64,000 nucleotides of DNA from Limonium bicolor (taxonomy: Eukaryota; Streptophyta; Magnoliopsida; Caryophyllales; Plumbaginaceae): assembly GCA_023374045.1 (NCBI GenBank), contig CM041776.1, forward strand, positions 42,910,171 through 42,974,170, read 5' to 3'. Both the position numbers and the translations under genes were made by a program. Below, piece by piece: positions 60,797-64,000 of this stretch; positions within the stretch are counted from its first letter, which is position 1; every line of letters begins with the position of its first letter. A model generated the notes under the pieces. It did no database searches, was not told the DNA's origin, and saw nothing but the letters and a program-made list of their open reading frames with translations.

Positions 60797-61104
60797 GCTG
60801 TGCACTCGGAACGGGAGGTATACTGAGTGTCTGCAATAAGGCAGAAGCCGGCAAGAGCGGCACAATCCTCACCGGTACCTTGCCAGTGAATGGCGTGGAC
60901 GCATCGATCTTGTTCGACTCTGGAGCCTCTCATACATTTATTTTGCTGTCTTTTGCGAAGAGGCTGGGGTTAGACGGTGAAGAGATGCCTGACTTCCTAG
61001 TCACTCTCCCGTCGAAAGAGCGGATCAAGTGTACCCGCTACTACCGAGATGCTATTGTACAAATCAGAGATGAGGAGTTTCCGATCGACTTGATAGAGTT
61101 CGAC
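60797..61104 (+). CDS. pol: E5 aspartic protease, start of pol (cut by gap)
   Basis: The exon opens at AATTAG/GCTGTGCACTC in the phase of the gag donor at 59733. It has SGTILTGTLPVNGVDASILF, then the active site DSGASHTF, RLGLDGEEMPDFLVTLPSKE and RYYRDA. The frame is open to the gap at 61105. Orthologous to the E4 protease at 42629. A frame from Met 60715 also covers it, but its first residues have no counterpart in E4. Confidence 0.88.
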
Positions 61105-61604
61105 NNNNNNNNNNNNNNNNNNNNNNNNNNNNNNNNNNNNNNNNNNNNNNNNNNNNNNNNNNNNNNNNNNNNNNNNNNNNNNNNNNNNNNNNNNNNNNNN
61201 NNNNNNNNNNNNNNNNNNNNNNNNNNNNNNNNNNNNNNNNNNNNNNNNNNNNNNNNNNNNNNNNNNNNNNNNNNNNNNNNNNNNNNNNNNNNNNNNNNNN
61301 NNNNNNNNNNNNNNNNNNNNNNNNNNNNNNNNNNNNNNNNNNNNNNNNNNNNNNNNNNNNNNNNNNNNNNNNNNNNNNNNNNNNNNNNNNNNNNNNNNNN
61401 NNNNNNNNNNNNNNNNNNNNNNNNNNNNNNNNNNNNNNNNNNNNNNNNNNNNNNNNNNNNNNNNNNNNNNNNNNNNNNNNNNNNNNNNNNNNNNNNNNNN
61501 NNNNNNNNNNNNNNNNNNNNNNNNNNNNNNNNNNNNNNNNNNNNNNNNNNNNNNNNNNNNNNNNNNNNNNNNNNNNNNNNNNNNNNNNNNNNNNNNNNNN
61601 NNNN
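61105..61604. other. Assembly gap (500 N)
   Basis: Exactly 500 N, probably a placeholder of unknown true length. Frames reported across it are meaningless. E5 RT-integrase, its 3' LTR and whatever joins the inverted LTR should lie here. Confidence 0.98.
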
Positions 61605-62459
61605 CTTGAGATTTTGAAAGGATGGAACTGAAGAGCTTGATGAGAGGAAGAGAATGGTGGTCTTAGAATTTAATTTGGCAAAATAAGCTAGGAGATACAA
61701 GTGGTCAAAGATGGAGTTTTGGTGAGTACTTTTGCAAACCGTGAATGGAGAACAAGAAGAGATAGAAGAGAGCTTGAAGACGTGTGAAATGAAGAGGGAA
61801 ATGAGAGAATGAAGTTTAAGTCTACTTTTAAGAGATATTTATATGTTAAAGTAAATAGTACTTAAGTAGTCATCTTTTATTTGTTTAACAAAATAACAAG
61901 AGTGGTGACTCACCACTAGAAAAACCGGCCCCCTTAATGTTACTAAGGGCATTTTAGTCTTTGTTGGCCAATTTAAATACTTATACAAACATATGTAACA
62001 AACTAGCTTATTTTAGTTACTATTCACTAAAACAAGGCACATAGATGTGAAATTTTTGATTTCCCATTGATATAGACTTCCAAATGTGATACTATATAGT
62101 ACACATGTTAATTAAAGAGTAATGATGGACATTTAGCCATTCAAAACTCATTTACAAGACAATTTTTCAAAAATGTGCTTTAAGACTTCTTATAGCACAT
62201 TTTGTGTTTTAATTTATTTTCAAGCTTGGTTTTCTTTGGTAATTGGCTTAATATGTTCATTAGTATATAAATAAGGTCTTGGTAAGCTCATTAGGTCTTA
62301 TCCAAGCTTATCCTAAGCTTAGAACACATTTTAGCCCTAATTGACTTTAAGGTGTGTTTCTATGGTTTAAATTGTTTACTAATGTTTCTAAGACTCTTTT
62401 TAGTCTTAATATACCATATTTAAATGTTTAAACAACACACTAAGGTTTAGGGTATTTCA
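61605..62459 (-). repeat. LTR fragment of the E5 family, opposite strand
   Basis: Reverse-complemented, it starts TGAAATACCCTAAACCTTAG at 62459 and follows the E5 LTR from 45036 for about 0.85 kb, including 'gtcttagaaacattagtaaa'. It therefore belongs to a second, minus-strand element or to an inverted join across the gap. No genes. Confidence 0.85.
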
Positions 62460-62740
62460 GGCTATGTCCCACCCTCGCTCGAACTGTGCACCATGACGAC
62501 CGAAAATAGGTACATAGTTAACGTGCAAACTGAAAGGAAACTCCATTGGACGTTTTGAGACTCAATTTTGGGGTTATATATGGAAGGTGGAAGTAGAAAT
62601 ATATTGGTAGTAGGTAGTTACGGATGATTAAGCTGGAGACTGGTACCCCCTTTTATAAGACAATTTTAATGGTCACTGACACGCCCAACGGCTACATCAA
62701 CCGATACTCCAATGGCTAGTTCAACAACTATTATCCAACG
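62460..62740. other. Sequence of unknown nature next to the last LTR
   Basis: Starts directly after the LTR end. No coding motif and no similarity to the elements described here. There is a TATA-like 'gttatatatgg' near 62573. Confidence 0.4.
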
Positions 62741-63692
62741 GGTACAATTCCGTAACGGACAGCAGCAACCTATTCAAAAGAATGGTCAAAGTCCCAACCA
62801 ATGCAAAAACTGCATAATACAAAAATGCACTCGAGTGCTGCTTTGCGCTTACAGTTTGGACTGCCAAATGATTGCCGTTGTGCGCCAAATTTGGTGTGTA
62901 TGTAGTATTACATGCAGAAACCGTTGTGTCAAAAAATGGTGGCCAACGGACAGCAGAAACCTATTCAAAAGAATGGTCAAAGTCCCACCCAACGCAAAAA
63001 CTGCATAATAAAAAACTACACTCGGGTGCTGCTTTGCGCTTACAGTTTGGACTGCCAAATGATTCCCGTTGTGCGCCAAATTTGGTGTGTATGTAGTATT
63101 ACATGCACACACCGTTGTGTCAAAAAATGGTGGCCAACGGACAGCAGCAACCTATTCAAAAGAATGGTCAAAGTCCCACCCAACGCAAAAACTGCATAAT
63201 AAAAAACTACACTCGGGTGCTGCTTTGCGCTTACAGTTTGGACTGCCAAATGATTCCCGTTGTGCACCAAATTTGGTGTGTATGTAGTATTACATGCAAA
63301 CACCGTTGTTTCAAAAAATGGTGACCAACACACAGCAGCAACCTATTCAAAAGAATGGTCAAAGTCTCACCCAACGCAAAAACTGCATAATAAAAAACTA
63401 CACTCGGGTGCTGCTTTGCGCTTACAGTTTGGACTACCAAATGATTCCCGTTGTGCCCCAAATTTGGTGTGTATGTATTATTACATGCACACACCGTTGT
63501 GTCAAAAAATGGTGGTCAACGGACAGCAGCAACCTATTCAAAAGAATGGTCAAAGTCCCACCCAACGCAAAAACTGCATAATAAAAAACTACACTCGGGT
63601 GCTGCTTTGCGCTTACAGTTTGGACTGCCAAATGATTCCCGTTGTGCGCCAAATTGGTGTGTATGTAGTATTACATGCACACACCGTTGTTG
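62741..63692 (+). repeat. 191-bp tandem repeat array, about five copies
   Basis: The marker 'ggtcaaagt' recurs at 62784, 62975, 63166, 63357 and 63548, exactly 191 bp apart. The units are highly similar. Each contains a near-palindrome around 'gtatgtagtattacatgc'. Because 191 is not a multiple of three, the overlapping frames on both strands shift between units and are not genes. Confidence 0.92.
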
Positions 63693-64000
63693 TGTAACAT
63701 AATGTTTGTTTTCTTTGTGCGTATTTGTAAAAAAACAATGATGGATATCATTTATTAGAATAAGACTTTTGTATTATTATGCATTCGATAGTGTGTGCAT
63801 TTTGCTTAAAAGAAACAAATGCGTAAGCAATGACGTCCGTCGTTGCCTTATTCCAAAACTAGAGAGAAATAGTACAACACAATCCACAGTTCGTACTTAA
63901 TGATGTTATTGCATTTTGTTCGCTCGACACTTAATGTCATTAGTCAAACTGAACTAGGATTTGAATCCTATCAATATGCTCGATGTAGTCCATGTAATTT
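63693..64000. other. AT-rich sequence after the array, nothing recognised
   Basis: No open frame of note, no LTR end and no recognised element. Confidence 0.4.

Larger units (their letters stand above)
45036..61104 (+). mobile_element. E5: Ty3/gypsy element with intact AlkB exon, split by E3, ends in a gap
   Basis: 5' LTR 45036-48822, PBS, gag with introns, AlkB exon and protease, then 500 N. It is inserted in the E4 integrase; the left 5-bp flank is GCCCG (45031-45035). E3 (50219-59446) lies inside its zinc-knuckle exon. Without E3 the visible part is about 6.8 kb. RT, RNase H, integrase and the 3' LTR are not seen. Confidence 0.88.

Noticed and set aside
62712..63702. Overlapping frames on both strands in the 191-bp array as repeat proteins
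   Set aside because: The unit is not a multiple of three; the frames shift between units and arise on both strands.
1..64000. CRISPR array, bacterial operon, rRNA or tRNA gene
   Set aside because: No spaced identical repeats of that type, no bacterial gene structure and no tRNA cloverleaf or rRNA block recognised; tRNA-like matches are primer-binding sites only.

Overview
The window is plant nuclear DNA made almost entirely of nested LTR retrotransposons. I see no ordinary host gene, rRNA or tRNA gene. Initiator-Met-type and Asp-type primer-binding sites, an Athila-type gag, a chromovirus-like pol with very long LTRs (3.8-5.4 kb) and Ogre/Tat-like gag-only elements point to an angiosperm with a large, repeat-rich genome. 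The species cannot be named from this sequence.

Layout. 1-4514: internal part and LTR of a minus-strand Ty3/gypsy element (E0). 4515-33013: a plus-strand element (E1) inserted in the E0 LTR, with 5.4-kb LTRs, a decayed intron-bearing gag and no pol. E1 is itself interrupted by a minus-strand solo LTR (7163-11789, target duplication ATAAT), by a complete minus-strand gag-only element E2 (18111-27673, ACCCT) and, in its 3' LTR, by an Athila-like element (from 33014). 33014-36432: truncated Athila-like element. 36433-45035: a 5'-truncated Ty3/gypsy element (E4) with gag, an AlkB-type dioxygenase, protease, RT, RNase H and part of integrase; its AlkB exon is split by a 4.5-kb solo LTR (37433-41937, GTAAG). 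45036-61104: a younger relative (E5) inserted in the E4 integrase, with 5' LTR, PBS, intron-bearing gag, an intact AlkB exon and protease, running into a 500-N gap. The E5 zinc-knuckle exon is split by E3 (50219-59446, CCACC), a plus-strand relative of E2. 61605-62459: LTR of the E5 family in the opposite orientation. 62460-64000: sequence that is not recognisably a retrotransposon, with a 191-bp tandem array.

Main result. E4 and E5 carry a complete ALKBH1-like Fe(II)/2-oxoglutarate dioxygenase domain between the gag zinc knuckles and the aspartic protease. In both copies one splice donor after gag is in phase with two acceptors: one opens the AlkB exon, which ends in a stop codon followed by an AATAAA signal, and the other opens protease-pol about 1 kb further on. 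The simplest reading is a retrotransposon that captured a host nucleic-acid demethylase and uses alternative splicing or polyadenylation to choose between Gag-AlkB and Gag-Pol products. The motifs, phases and coordinates are read directly from the sequence; the splicing and the function are inferred.
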